Source: Chloroflexota bacterium (GTDB taxonomy: Bacteria > Chloroflexota > Limnocylindria > Limnocylindrales > CSP1-4). From it: 10,339 nt of DNA. The notes under the pieces were generated by a model. That model did not search any database, had not been told where the DNA came from, and worked only from the letters and a program-made list of their open reading frames with translations. Positions 1 through 6,771 of the stretch are shown here, one piece after another. Within the stretch, counting starts at the first letter, position 1, and each line of letters begins with the position of its first letter. The DNA lies in contig JAGDMV010000057.1 in NCBI GenBank assembly GCA_017860675.1, positions 1 through 10,339 of the forward strand, written 5' to 3'. The translations under genes were made by a program, and so were the position numbers.

Positions 1-813
1 CACGAAGATCGCCGGGACGCCGGCCGCGCGGACCTCGTGGATGAGCGCCGCCAGGTCGCCGGCAGACGGCTCCGCCTGCGAGCTCAGGCCGGGGACGATA
101 GAGCCGATCACGCGGAAGCCGTAGCGATCGGCGAAGTAGCCGAGCGACTCGTGCCCGGTGACGAGCCTGCGCCGATCATCCGGGACCGCGGCCAGGATCG
201 TGCGCAGCTCGGCGTCGAGAGCCTCCAGGTCGGCCTCCAACCCGGCGGCGCGAGCGCCGGCGTCGATTCCGAGCTTCTCCAGCACCGGCGCAAGGGCGTG
301 AATCGCCTGGCGCATCGTCAGCGGGTCCATCCAGACGTGCGGATCCTTCGCCCCGGCAGCCTGGTCGGGGTCGGAGGGATCGGCCCCCTCGCCGGCGCCC
401 ACCGTCCGGACGGCGACGTGGTCGCTGACGACGAAGCGCTCCACCCCGGCTGCCTCCGCCTGCGCGAAGGCATCGGTCAGGCCCGCCTCCATGCCGAGGC
501 CGTTCTCGACCAGCAGGTCGGCCCGCATGAGGGTCTCGATGTCGGCCGCCGACGGCTGCCATTCATGCGGGTCGACGCCGTTGGGCATCAGGACCACCAC
601 GTTCGCCCGGTCGCCGACGAGGTCCTTCACCAGCGCGCCGAGCACCGCGTAGGTGACGACGATCATCCGCTGCCCTGGCACCGGGCTAGCCGTCGGGCCG
701 GTGGAGCAGGCGGCCACGGCGACCGCCAGCAGGCCGGCCATGACGGGTCTGATCGCGCCCGGCCCGAGCGGCCGAGGGGGAGCGGAAGGTTCCCCGAATG
801 ACCCGCGGCCCAT
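1..813 (-). CDS. znuA: ZnuA/TroA-type zinc ABC transporter substrate-binding lipoprotein, partial (C-terminus beyond window)
   Basis: Extracytoplasmic metal-binding protein that would deliver Zn2+ to a ZnuBC-type ABC importer. I translated the minus strand from the ATG at 813; 271 residues are visible with no stop before the window edge. A signal segment (about residues 22-36) ends in a lipobox-like VAAC, so Cys36 is the probable lipid anchor. Family metal ligands are present: His83 in DPHEW, His159 in DPHVWMDP and His221 in TGHESLGYFADRYG, followed by the usual PGLSSQAEPS stretch. The fourth ligand would lie past the edge. The variable loop before DPHVW is short and acidic (about residues 139-157) with no His run, unlike many zinc-specific ZnuA proteins. 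The start is 5 nt after the regulator's stop, which suggests one transcript and coupled translation. Family assignment is firm. Zinc rather than manganese is inferred from the loop-bearing fold and the Zur-like neighbour. Confidence 0.9.
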   Translation of the reverse strand, partial: MGRGSFGEPSAPPRPLGPGAIRPVMAGLLAVAVAACSTGPTASPVPGQRMIVVTYAVLGALVKDLVGDRANVVVLMPNGVDPHEWQPSAADIETLMRADLLVENGLGMEAGLTDAFAQAEAAGVERFVVSDHVAVRTVGAGEGADPSDPDQAAGAKDPHVWMDPLTMRQAIHALAPVLEKLGIDAGARAAGLEADLEALDAELRTILAAVPDDRRRLVTGHESLGYFADRYGFRVIGSIVPGLSSQAEPSAGDLAALIHEVRAAGVPAIFV

Positions 814-818
814 GGCAC

Positions 819-1256
819 TCAGGTCCCCGAGGCCACGCGCTGGCAATCGGGACAGATCCCGAACAGCTCCAGGCGGTGCTCGTCGACCCGGAAGCCGGTG
901 CGGCGACCGACCGTCCGGGCCAGCGCCTCGATCCCGACGTCCTCGACCTCGGTCGACCGGCCACACGTCGTGCAGATGACATGGTGATGGTGATGGGACA
1001 CGCAGGCAACGTAGGCGTGGTCGCCGGCGGGCAGGTCGACCCGCTCGACGACGCCGAGCGACTCGAACAGCTCGATCGCCCGGAAAATGGTCGCCCGCCC
1101 GACGTGCACGCCTCCGGCGCGGGCGGCGCTCTCCAGGCCGACAGCGGTGAAGGCTCCATCCTGTCCGGCAACCAGCTCGGCCACGATCCGGCGCGGACCG
1201 GTGGTCCGGTGACCCGATCCCTCGAGGGCGGCGAGGAGCGTCGTCGCGGCGGTCAT
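819..1256 (-). CDS. zur: Fur-family metalloregulator, probably the zinc uptake repressor Zur
   Basis: A 145-aa transcriptional repressor of the Fur superfamily, within the usual length. The winged-helix recognition region is about residues 52-73 (VGRATIFRAIELFESLGVVE). It is followed by the metal-sensing hinge with Cys85 and a run of five His (88-92). Two CxxC pairs, Cys95/Cys98 (CTTC) and Cys135/Cys138 (CPDC), make the structural zinc site. A Cys just before the His cluster resembles actinobacterial Zur more than Fur. Together with the znuA gene 5 nt downstream, this supports zinc sensing; Fur or PerR-type specificity is not excluded. The ATG at 1256 has no Shine-Dalgarno sequence before it (TTCGCCGCC), and a -10-like TATCAT lies 8 nt upstream, so the mRNA may be leaderless. 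A perfect palindrome at 1266-1286 is the probable autoregulatory site. Confidence 0.9.
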   Translation of the reverse strand: MTAATTLLAALEGSGHRTTGPRRIVAELVAGQDGAFTAVGLESAARAGGVHVGRATIFRAIELFESLGVVERVDLPAGDHAYVACVSHHHHHVICTTCGRSTEVEDVGIEALARTVGRRTGFRVDEHRLELFGICPDCQRVASGT

Positions 1257-1264
1257 GGCGGCGA

Positions 1265-1270
1265 ATGATA
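1265..1270 (-). promoter_or_regulatory. Candidate -10 element for zur-znuA, possibly leaderless
   Basis: TATCAT on the minus strand. The A of the zur ATG follows 8 nt later, the right distance for a transcription start at the start codon itself. No good -35 is seen (ATGCAA at the expected place). The element overlaps one arm of the palindrome, so a bound repressor would block polymerase directly. Confidence 0.4.
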
Positions 1271-1286
1271 CTGAGTCTCAGTATCA
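1266..1286. promoter_or_regulatory. Perfect 21-bp palindrome, probable Zur/Fur operator
   Basis: Arm TGATACTGAG (1266-1275), one central T (1276), and its exact complement CTCAGTATCA (1277-1286). It starts 10 nt upstream of the zur ATG and overlaps the putative -10 box. The TGATA...TATCA ends resemble Fur-superfamily boxes of the TGATAATnATTATCA type. It is unusually A/T-rich for its surroundings. Binding by the adjacent regulator, with zinc as corepressor, is inference. Confidence 0.75.
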
Positions 1287-1366
1287 GTTGCATGAGAGGG
1301 CCGCCAGGGGCTCACCGGCCCGGTGCGTGGCCAGCGGCTTCGACGGCGTCATCCCGCGGGTGCCGC

Positions 1367-1372
1367 TATCCT
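1367..1372 (+). promoter_or_regulatory. Candidate -10 element for the cysE-cysK operon
   Basis: TATCCT with no convincing -35; TTCGAC at 1339-1344 is 22 nt away, which is too far. A start about 7-8 nt downstream would fall at 1379-1380, on the GTG of a short ORF. The same TAnnCT pattern occurs in the FTR1 promoter (TAGGCT) and before the DsbA-like gene (TACGCT), which mildly supports it. Confidence 0.4.
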
Positions 1373-1379
1373 GTCGAAC

Positions 1380-1472
1380 GTGATCACGCGCCAGCGCCCC
1401 CATCCCGAGGGTATGACCTGCGCCTGTCGCCGGCGAGTGCCGGTGACGGAGGCGCGCGCGGTCACGAGCTGA
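1380..1472 (+). CDS. Putative 30-aa leader peptide with two Cys codons upstream of cysE
   Basis: Short frame starting with GTG at 1380 and ending with TGA at 1470-1472, 90 nt before cysE. An internal ATG at 1413 would give 19 residues beginning MTCACRRRV. Cys14 and Cys16 (TGC, TGT) lie on the 5' side of a strong hairpin. The GTG falls at the predicted transcription start, so it could be translated leaderless; the GAGGG at 1407-1411 is too close to the ATG to act as its ribosome binding site. Short Cys-codon uORFs that regulate cysteine genes by attenuation are known in mycobacteria. Its position before cysE-cysK is the main argument. At this length and GC content a chance ORF is a real possibility. 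Confidence 0.3.
   Translation: MITRQRPHPEGMTCACRRRVPVTEARAVTS
1420..1455 (+). promoter_or_regulatory. Strong RNA hairpin in the cysE leader, possible attenuator
   Basis: The 5' arm 1420-1434 pairs with 1439-1455 around a GAGT tetraloop (1435-1438): 15 pairs including one G-U, with a two-base GG bulge at 1448-1449. The base of the 5' arm includes the two Cys codons of the putative leader peptide. The segment GTGAC (1443-1447) can instead pair with GTCAC (1461-1465), so two exclusive folds are possible. A further CGGGCC/GGCCCG stem lies at 1494-1511 and an AGCGC/GCGCT stem at 1518-1537, before the cysE ribosome binding site. No T-box, SAM riboswitch or U-tract is visible. The pairing is read directly; a regulatory role is inference. 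Confidence 0.45.
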
Positions 1473-1562
1473 GCAGCCAGGAGTCCCCGTCGCCGGGCCT
1501 CGCCGGGCCCGCCTGCGAGCGCTGAGTGGCCGGCGCTCCCCACCACGACCGAGGACTCTCTC

Positions 1563-2408
1563 ATGGACGACACCCACGACCGCGAGCACGCGTTCGCGGC
1601 TGACCTGGCGAAGGATCGCAGCCGGTATGAGACCGGCCTTCCGCTCAAGCGCGACGTCGCCGCCTTCTGCGACGCGCTGCTCGGGCTCCTGTTCGCCCAG
1701 CTGTCCGATGACGGCGACGCAACGTCGGTCGAGCTCCAGGCCCGCCTGACGCTCGTCCGCCACGAGCTCCGCCAGCTGGCGGAACCGCTGGTGGGCGACG
1801 AGGCGCCCCGCGTGGCGACGGCTGTCGGGGCTGCCCTGCCCGACATCCGCGCCGCGCTCCTGCTTGACGCCGACGCCATATGGGCCGGCGACCCTGCAGC
1901 GGAGTCGGTCGACGAGGTGATCGCCGCCTACCCGGGCTTCCTCGCCATCGCCATCCACCGCATCGCCCACGAGATCCACCGCCAGGGCGTGCCCATCCTG
2001 CCGCGGCTCCTCGCCGAGGTTGCCCACACCCGCACCGGTATCGACATCCACCCCGGCGCCTCGATCGGGCGCTCCTTCTGCATCGATCACGGCACCGGCA
2101 TCGTGATCGGCGAGACGACCGTCATCGGAGATGACGTGAAGCTCTACCAGGGCGTCACCCTCGGCGCCCTCAGCGTCGCCAAGAGCGCGGCCGGGGCCAA
2201 GCGCCATCCCACCATCGGCGACCGGGTCGTGCTCTATGCCAACGCCACCGTGCTCGGCGGCGACACCGTCGTCGGCGACGACTCGATCGTCGGCGGCAAC
2301 GTCTTCCTCACCAGCTCGGTCCCGCCGAACTCCACCGTCTACCAGGCCAGCCAGGTCCGCGTCCGGCGTGTCCGCGACGGCTTCGAGGACTCGGACTTCG
2401 TCATCTGA
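1563..2408 (+). CDS. cysE: Serine O-acetyltransferase
   Basis: Transfers acetyl from acetyl-CoA to L-serine to give O-acetylserine, the committed step of cysteine synthesis in the cytoplasm. The 281-aa protein has a helical N-terminal half (DPAA at 110-113, HRIAHEIHRQG at 132-142), then a left-handed beta-helix of hexapeptide repeats from about residue 158. Catalytic residues line up with E. coli CysE: Asp161 in GIDIHPGA and His176 in CIDHGTGIVIGET. The C-terminus ends SDFVI, with acidic residues before a terminal Ile. This is the known type of tail that inserts in the CysK active site to build the cysteine synthase complex. The ATG at 1563 has GAGGA at 1551-1555, 7 nt upstream. cysK follows after 14 nt. 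The usual GVPA(K/R) close of the last coil is replaced by YQASQVRVRRV. Confidence 0.95.
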   Translation: MDDTHDREHAFAADLAKDRSRYETGLPLKRDVAAFCDALLGLLFAQLSDDGDATSVELQARLTLVRHELRQLAEPLVGDEAPRVATAVGAALPDIRAALLLDADAIWAGDPAAESVDEVIAAYPGFLAIAIHRIAHEIHRQGVPILPRLLAEVAHTRTGIDIHPGASIGRSFCIDHGTGIVIGETTVIGDDVKLYQGVTLGALSVAKSAAGAKRHPTIGDRVVLYANATVLGGDTVVGDDSIVGGNVFLTSSVPPNSTVYQASQVRVRRVRDGFEDSDFVI

Positions 2409-2422
2409 CCCAGGAGGGCATC

Positions 2423-3337
<915 letters not shown>

Positions 3338-3369
3338 GAGGCCCGTCATCACCCGGACACCGAATCGCG

Positions 3370-3395
3370 AGGCCCGCCGGCTGGCCGGCGGGCCT
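3370..3395 (+). terminator. GC-rich hairpin after cysK, candidate terminator
   Basis: Perfect 11-bp stem: AGGCCCGCCGG (3370-3380), loop CTGG, then its complement at 3385-3395. It begins 32 nt after the cysK stop. There is no T-run on either side, as is common for high-GC genomes, so rho-independent action is uncertain. It could serve both converging transcripts. Confidence 0.6.
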
Positions 3396-3413
3396 CCTCG
3401 TGGGCGGGGTGGC

Positions 3414-3439
3414 AGGGCCGCTCGTGGCGGAGCGGCCCT
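3414..3439 (-). terminator. Hairpin just downstream of the protease stop codon, candidate terminator
   Basis: Perfect 10-bp stem, AGGGCCGCTC (3414-3423) and GAGCGGCCCT (3430-3439), with a 6-nt loop. It begins 6 nt after the protease stop on the minus strand. A small GTCCCG/CGGGAC stem (3440-3454) next to it holds the protease stop codon in its 3-nt loop. No T-run follows. Confidence 0.55.
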
Positions 3440-3445
3440 GTCCCG

Positions 3446-6403
3446 CTACGGGACGTCGACGCGGACGATCGTCGGGTTCGGCATCCCGGCGGCGCCGCCA
3501 TAGACGACGGAGCCGAGGTACTTGGTCGCGGCGGCAAGGCCGCTGAAGGTCAGGTCGATCGTGCCGGTCCCGCCGAGCACGGCGGTCGCGGGCGCGGTCA
3601 CGGTCATGTTGCCGGCGTCGGCGGTGCCGAGCACCCAGGCGAACAGGGTGAAGGTGGAGGGGTTGGCGGTGGCGTAGCCGTCGACCAGCACGGTGTACGT
3701 GCCGGCTGCCGGATTGAGGAGGTTGACCTCCTCCGCCGAGGTGCCGCCGCCGCTCGAGCCGACCACGGTGCCGGCCTCGTTGTACACGACGAGATCAAGG
3801 TCACTCGCCGGCGACACGTTGGCGTCGAACAGCGAGAAGCGAGCGTATGTTGCGCCGGCCGGCACGACCACCTCGTAGGTGAGCTGCTGGCCGGTGTTGA
3901 TCGAGCCGGCGAACGTCTGCGCCGGCACGAGCCCACGGGCCGTCGCGCTGAACGGGCCGCTGTAGCCGAAAGTGACGCTGTAGCTGCCGCTGACCTGGGC
4001 CGGGGCCGCGAGGGCGACCGGCTTGATCTCCACCGGGATCCGGACGCGGTGGGTGCCGTCAGCCCAGACGATGTAGCCACCGACGTAGGTGTTGAGCGCG
4101 GCGGTCGTCCGGGTGAACGTGACCTCGACGTCTGCGGACTGGCCGGGCGCCAGCGAGATCGAGGCCGGGCTGACGTCGACGATGACGCCTGCGAGGCCTA
4201 TGACCGAGGCGGTGTACGTAGCCGACGCGTCGCCGACGTTCGTCACCGTCCGGTGGAGGGTCTGCGAGCCGGCCAGTGCTGCGATCGCGATCGACGCCGA
4301 GTTGAAGTCGCTCGGGTCGAGCACGGGGATGCCGGAGCCGGTGCAGAAGGAGACCGGGAGCTGGGTGCCGCACAGGAAGCCCAGCCAGTCGCTCCAGCCG
4401 GAGTTGAACACGAGACCCGGATCGATTGCCTTGACCGGGTCGATGTGGCCCGCACCCTGGCGGAAGATCACCAGCGGGTGGATGTTCGGCCCGTCGAGGA
4501 CGTCGTAGGCCGTCGTCATCAGGGCCGACTTGATCATCATCGGCGTCCAGTCCGGGTGGAGGTCAATCAGCAGCGCCGCCACGCCGGCGACGTGCGGGGT
4601 GGACATGGACGTGCCGCTGTAGAGGTTGAAGCTGAGGCCGCCGCCGCTCGCCGGGCTGACCGCCGCCAGGATGTCCTGGCCGGGAGCGATCAGGTCCGGC
4701 TTGAGCAGGTCGCCGCTGGCCTGGAGCGGGCCGCGCGACGAGAAGCTCGCCGTGAACGGCGCCTGGGTGTTGTAGTCCATGTACGACTGCGAGATCGTCG
4801 CCGTGGCGCCGGCCGTGGCGGCGTAGGCCATCACCGGGGCGCGATCGGCGCTCGCGAGGTGGACAGTCGGCACCGAGTGGAAGTCGGCGTTCAGCGACTG
4901 AGCGGCGCTGGTGTTGACCAGGACCATCCCGACGCCGCCGGCCTCCACGACCGCGAGGCTCTTGTTGACGCGGGCGTTCGTCCCTCGGTCGCAGACGACG
5001 ATCTTGCCGGCCACCTTGGCCGGGTCGAGGACGGCGACGCCACCGTTGTCGATCGCCGCGTAGCACAGACGGACCGCCGTTGCGTTGGCGCCGGGCAGGC
5101 CGGCGTCGGTGGAGTTGATGAGCGGCGCGGTGACTTCGGCCGCAGCAGTCGAGGGACCCGTGTAGGTTGCTCCGTTCCCGAGAGTCACGGTGCCGAGGGC
5201 GCTCCGGTTGTGGGTGCCTGCCGCGACCGTGGTGACCCACGGCGACGGATGGGCGACCGTGCCCGTGTCCGGGCCGTCGTTGCCGGCCGAGGTGGCGACG
5301 AAGATGCCGGCGTCGGCCGCGTACATGAAGGCGATCTCGGCCGGGTCGCGGAAGTTCGTCCGCGTTCCGCTGATCGAGTAGGTGATGACGTCGACGCCGT
5401 CGCGCACGGCGGTGTCGATGGCGGCCACCAGGTCGGAGGTTGAGCCGCTGGCGGTCGAGGCATCCTGCGTGGACCACAGTGCCTTGTAGGCGGCGATCCG
5501 GGCCCGCGGGGCCATGCCGCTGATCTTCCCGAAGACCGCGGCCGGGCCGCTCGCGGGGACGCCGTAGTTGCCGCCAGCCGTGGAGGCGGTGTGGCTCCCG
5601 TGGCCGTTGTAGTCGCGGACCGAGTTGAACTCCCACGGCCGCTGGGCGTTGATGCCTGCGTTGCCGCCCCAGGAGGCGTTGAAGAACTGGGCGCCGATCA
5701 GCTTCTGGTTGCACATCGAGGCGACGAACTGCTCGCCGGGCGTGCACTTGCCATGCCAGCCCGGGATCTGACGGAAGACGAGCTTGTTGTCCGGCCAGGA
5801 GCGCGTTACCCACGCGCCGGTGACCGGGTCGATCCGGTCGGTGAAGCTCAGGCTCTCCGGCCAGATGCCGGAATCGATGTCGCCGATGATGACGTTCTCG
5901 CCCTTCACGGGGAACGTCCAATTGCCGTTCTCGTCTGTCAGGCCGAGGAAGGCCGGGGTCGACGACGTGTCGATGGTGTGGATCTCGTCCGGCGTGACCA
6001 GCACCACGCCCGCCCGGGCGGCCATCTTCTGCGCCTGGGCCGGGGTCATCCTGGCGGCGAAGCCGTTGTACGTGTAGACGTAGTCGTACAGCTTCTTGCC
6101 GCCGACGGCCGTGACCGCCTTCGCGTGTCGAGTCCGGAGGAGCGTCGCGTACTTGACGACGTTGGCCGACAGCGGGTCGATCTTCTCGCCCTCGGCGGGT
6201 TTCGTGGCCGGGTAGCCCTTGATGCCGCCGGCATAGGCGACCACGGGCTTCTCGATCATCTGCACGACGTAGATGCCGTTCTTGGCGATTCCGACGCCCT
6301 GGTCGCTGGCCTGCTCCGACTGCACCGCCAGCGCGGCACCGGGCAGCAGGGCGACGAGCAGGGTCGCCGAGGCCACGAGTGCGACGAGCCTTCTGCCGCT
6401 CAT
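3446..6403 (-). CDS. Secreted subtilisin-like serine protease (S8) with PA, Fn3-like and PPC domains
   Basis: An exported endopeptidase of 985 aa. I chose the ATG at 6403 because GGGAGG lies 4 nt before it and a clean signal peptide follows (RR, hydrophobic stretch, ALA cleavage site after residue 26); an ATG at 6415 would add only four residues. Order of parts: I9-like inhibitor propeptide (about 42-148); S8 domain (about 168-658) with Asp177 in GDIDSGIWPES, His268 in NGHGSHTAS, oxyanion Asn375 in SAGNDG and Ser599 in SGTSMSTPHVAG; a PA domain inserted between Asn and Ser (about 420-540); an Fn3-like domain (about 713-793); a PPC-like beta domain (about 841-923, SDLDLVVY); and a C-terminal beta segment. 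The whole catalytic set is intact. The layout matches cucumisin-type subtilases plus a bacterial PPC domain. No anchor or sorting motif is seen, so it is probably released. It stands alone, with convergent cysK and divergent FTR1 genes. Confidence 0.93.
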   Translation of the reverse strand: MSGRRLVALVASATLLVALLPGAALAVQSEQASDQGVGIAKNGIYVVQMIEKPVVAYAGGIKGYPATKPAEGEKIDPLSANVVKYATLLRTRHAKAVTAVGGKKLYDYVYTYNGFAARMTPAQAQKMAARAGVVLVTPDEIHTIDTSSTPAFLGLTDENGNWTFPVKGENVIIGDIDSGIWPESLSFTDRIDPVTGAWVTRSWPDNKLVFRQIPGWHGKCTPGEQFVASMCNQKLIGAQFFNASWGGNAGINAQRPWEFNSVRDYNGHGSHTASTAGGNYGVPASGPAAVFGKISGMAPRARIAAYKALWSTQDASTASGSTSDLVAAIDTAVRDGVDVITYSISGTRTNFRDPAEIAFMYAADAGIFVATSAGNDGPDTGTVAHPSPWVTTVAAGTHNRSALGTVTLGNGATYTGPSTAAAEVTAPLINSTDAGLPGANATAVRLCYAAIDNGGVAVLDPAKVAGKIVVCDRGTNARVNKSLAVVEAGGVGMVLVNTSAAQSLNADFHSVPTVHLASADRAPVMAYAATAGATATISQSYMDYNTQAPFTASFSSRGPLQASGDLLKPDLIAPGQDILAAVSPASGGGLSFNLYSGTSMSTPHVAGVAALLIDLHPDWTPMMIKSALMTTAYDVLDGPNIHPLVIFRQGAGHIDPVKAIDPGLVFNSGWSDWLGFLCGTQLPVSFCTGSGIPVLDPSDFNSASIAIAALAGSQTLHRTVTNVGDASATYTASVIGLAGVIVDVSPASISLAPGQSADVEVTFTRTTAALNTYVGGYIVWADGTHRVRIPVEIKPVALAAPAQVSGSYSVTFGYSGPFSATARGLVPAQTFAGSINTGQQLTYEVVVPAGATYARFSLFDANVSPASDLDLVVYNEAGTVVGSSGGGTSAEEVNLLNPAAGTYTVLVDGYATANPSTFTLFAWVLGTADAGNMTVTAPATAVLGGTGTIDLTFSGLAAATKYLGSVVYGGAAGMPNPTIVRVDVP

Positions 6404-6586
6404 CAGACCTCCCATCCGAGACTGTCGATTCGGCTGCCTCCACTGCCGCGGTCGCCCATCGCCCCCCGAGCGAGCCGCGGGGATGCCGAATGCCGGCACA
6501 GGCCGCCGGCAGATGGCCCGAAAGTACTACCGACGAGAAGCCCGCGGATGGCCGTTCCAGCACAGATGCGCCCTGGATGACGCGCT

Positions 6587-6608
6587 ATCGGTGCCATCTG
6601 GCACCGAT
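6587..6608. promoter_or_regulatory. Perfect 22-bp palindrome, candidate operator
   Basis: Arm ATCGGTGCCA (6587-6596), centre TC, and exact complement TGGCACCGAT (6599-6608). It lies 55 bp upstream of the FTR1 -35 box and about 185 bp upstream of the protease start. The very small centre fits a dimeric protein binding site better than an RNA hairpin. It does not match Fur or DtxR consensus sequences I know. The regulator is unknown. Confidence 0.55.
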
Positions 6609-6630
6609 CGATCGCTTTCTGCCCTGAGCG

Positions 6631-6665
6631 CAAGCAGGCTTGATCTGACACTACAAGGCCGCTTG
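6631..6665. promoter_or_regulatory. Two CAAG-N4-CTTG dyads, 23 bp apart, the second overlapping the -35 box
   Basis: The first dyad is CAAGCAGGCTTG (6631-6642) with 5-bp arms; the second is CAAGGCCGCTTG (6654-6665) with 4-bp arms. The same 12-bp frame repeats with centres 23 bp apart, about two helical turns. The second shares its CTTG with the TTGACG -35 element, so a bound protein would compete with polymerase. This is a pattern reading only; it could be chance. Confidence 0.35.
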
Positions 6666-6691
6666 ACGATTCGGCGCCCCCGCTCTAGGCT
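6663..6691 (+). promoter_or_regulatory. Sigma-70-type promoter of the FTR1 gene
   Basis: TTGACG (6663-6668), 17-nt spacer, TAGGCT (6686-6691). This is the best promoter in the window. Transcription would start near 6698, leaving a 5' untranslated region of about 73 nt ending in the strong ribosome binding site GGAGGAG (6759-6765). Confidence 0.7.
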
Positions 6692-6771
6692 GGCGGGCCC
6701 GGCGACCGGCCAAACATGGCGACGGCCCCGGACGTCACCTGGGCCGCGCGTCCCCCCCGGAGGAGCTCCAC

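Larger units (their letters stand above)
6404..6771. other. Divergent intergenic regulatory region between protease and FTR1 genes
   Basis: 368 bp without a supported gene. The first part holds the protease ribosome binding site (GGGAGG on the minus strand, 6413-6408). No clear protease promoter could be picked; a weak TAGTAC-like sequence occurs near 6530. The rest contains the palindrome, the paired dyads and the FTR1 promoter listed separately. Short frames crossing it lack any recognisable protein feature. Confidence 0.7.

Noticed and set aside
37..801. 254-codon plus-strand frame opposite znuA
   Set aside because: The opposite strand encodes ZnuA with its metal ligands and a lipobox; the plus-strand product has no known motif.
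1373..1562. T-box or SAM riboswitch in the cysE leader
   Set aside because: I found neither the T-box AGGGTGGnACCGCG sequence nor the conserved SAM-I core segments; the Cys leader-peptide model fits better.
4049..5443. 464-codon plus-strand frame antisense to the protease
   Set aside because: Shadow of the protease codon pattern; no domain or ribosome binding site is seen.
4563..6563. 666-codon minus-strand frame overlapping the protease
   Set aside because: It runs in another frame of the same strand as the protease, which has a full set of catalytic motifs; the translation is Arg-rich and has no recognisable domain.
6403..6651. 82-codon minus-strand frame upstream of the protease
   Set aside because: No domain, no ribosome binding site, and it overlaps the palindrome and dyads of the regulatory region.
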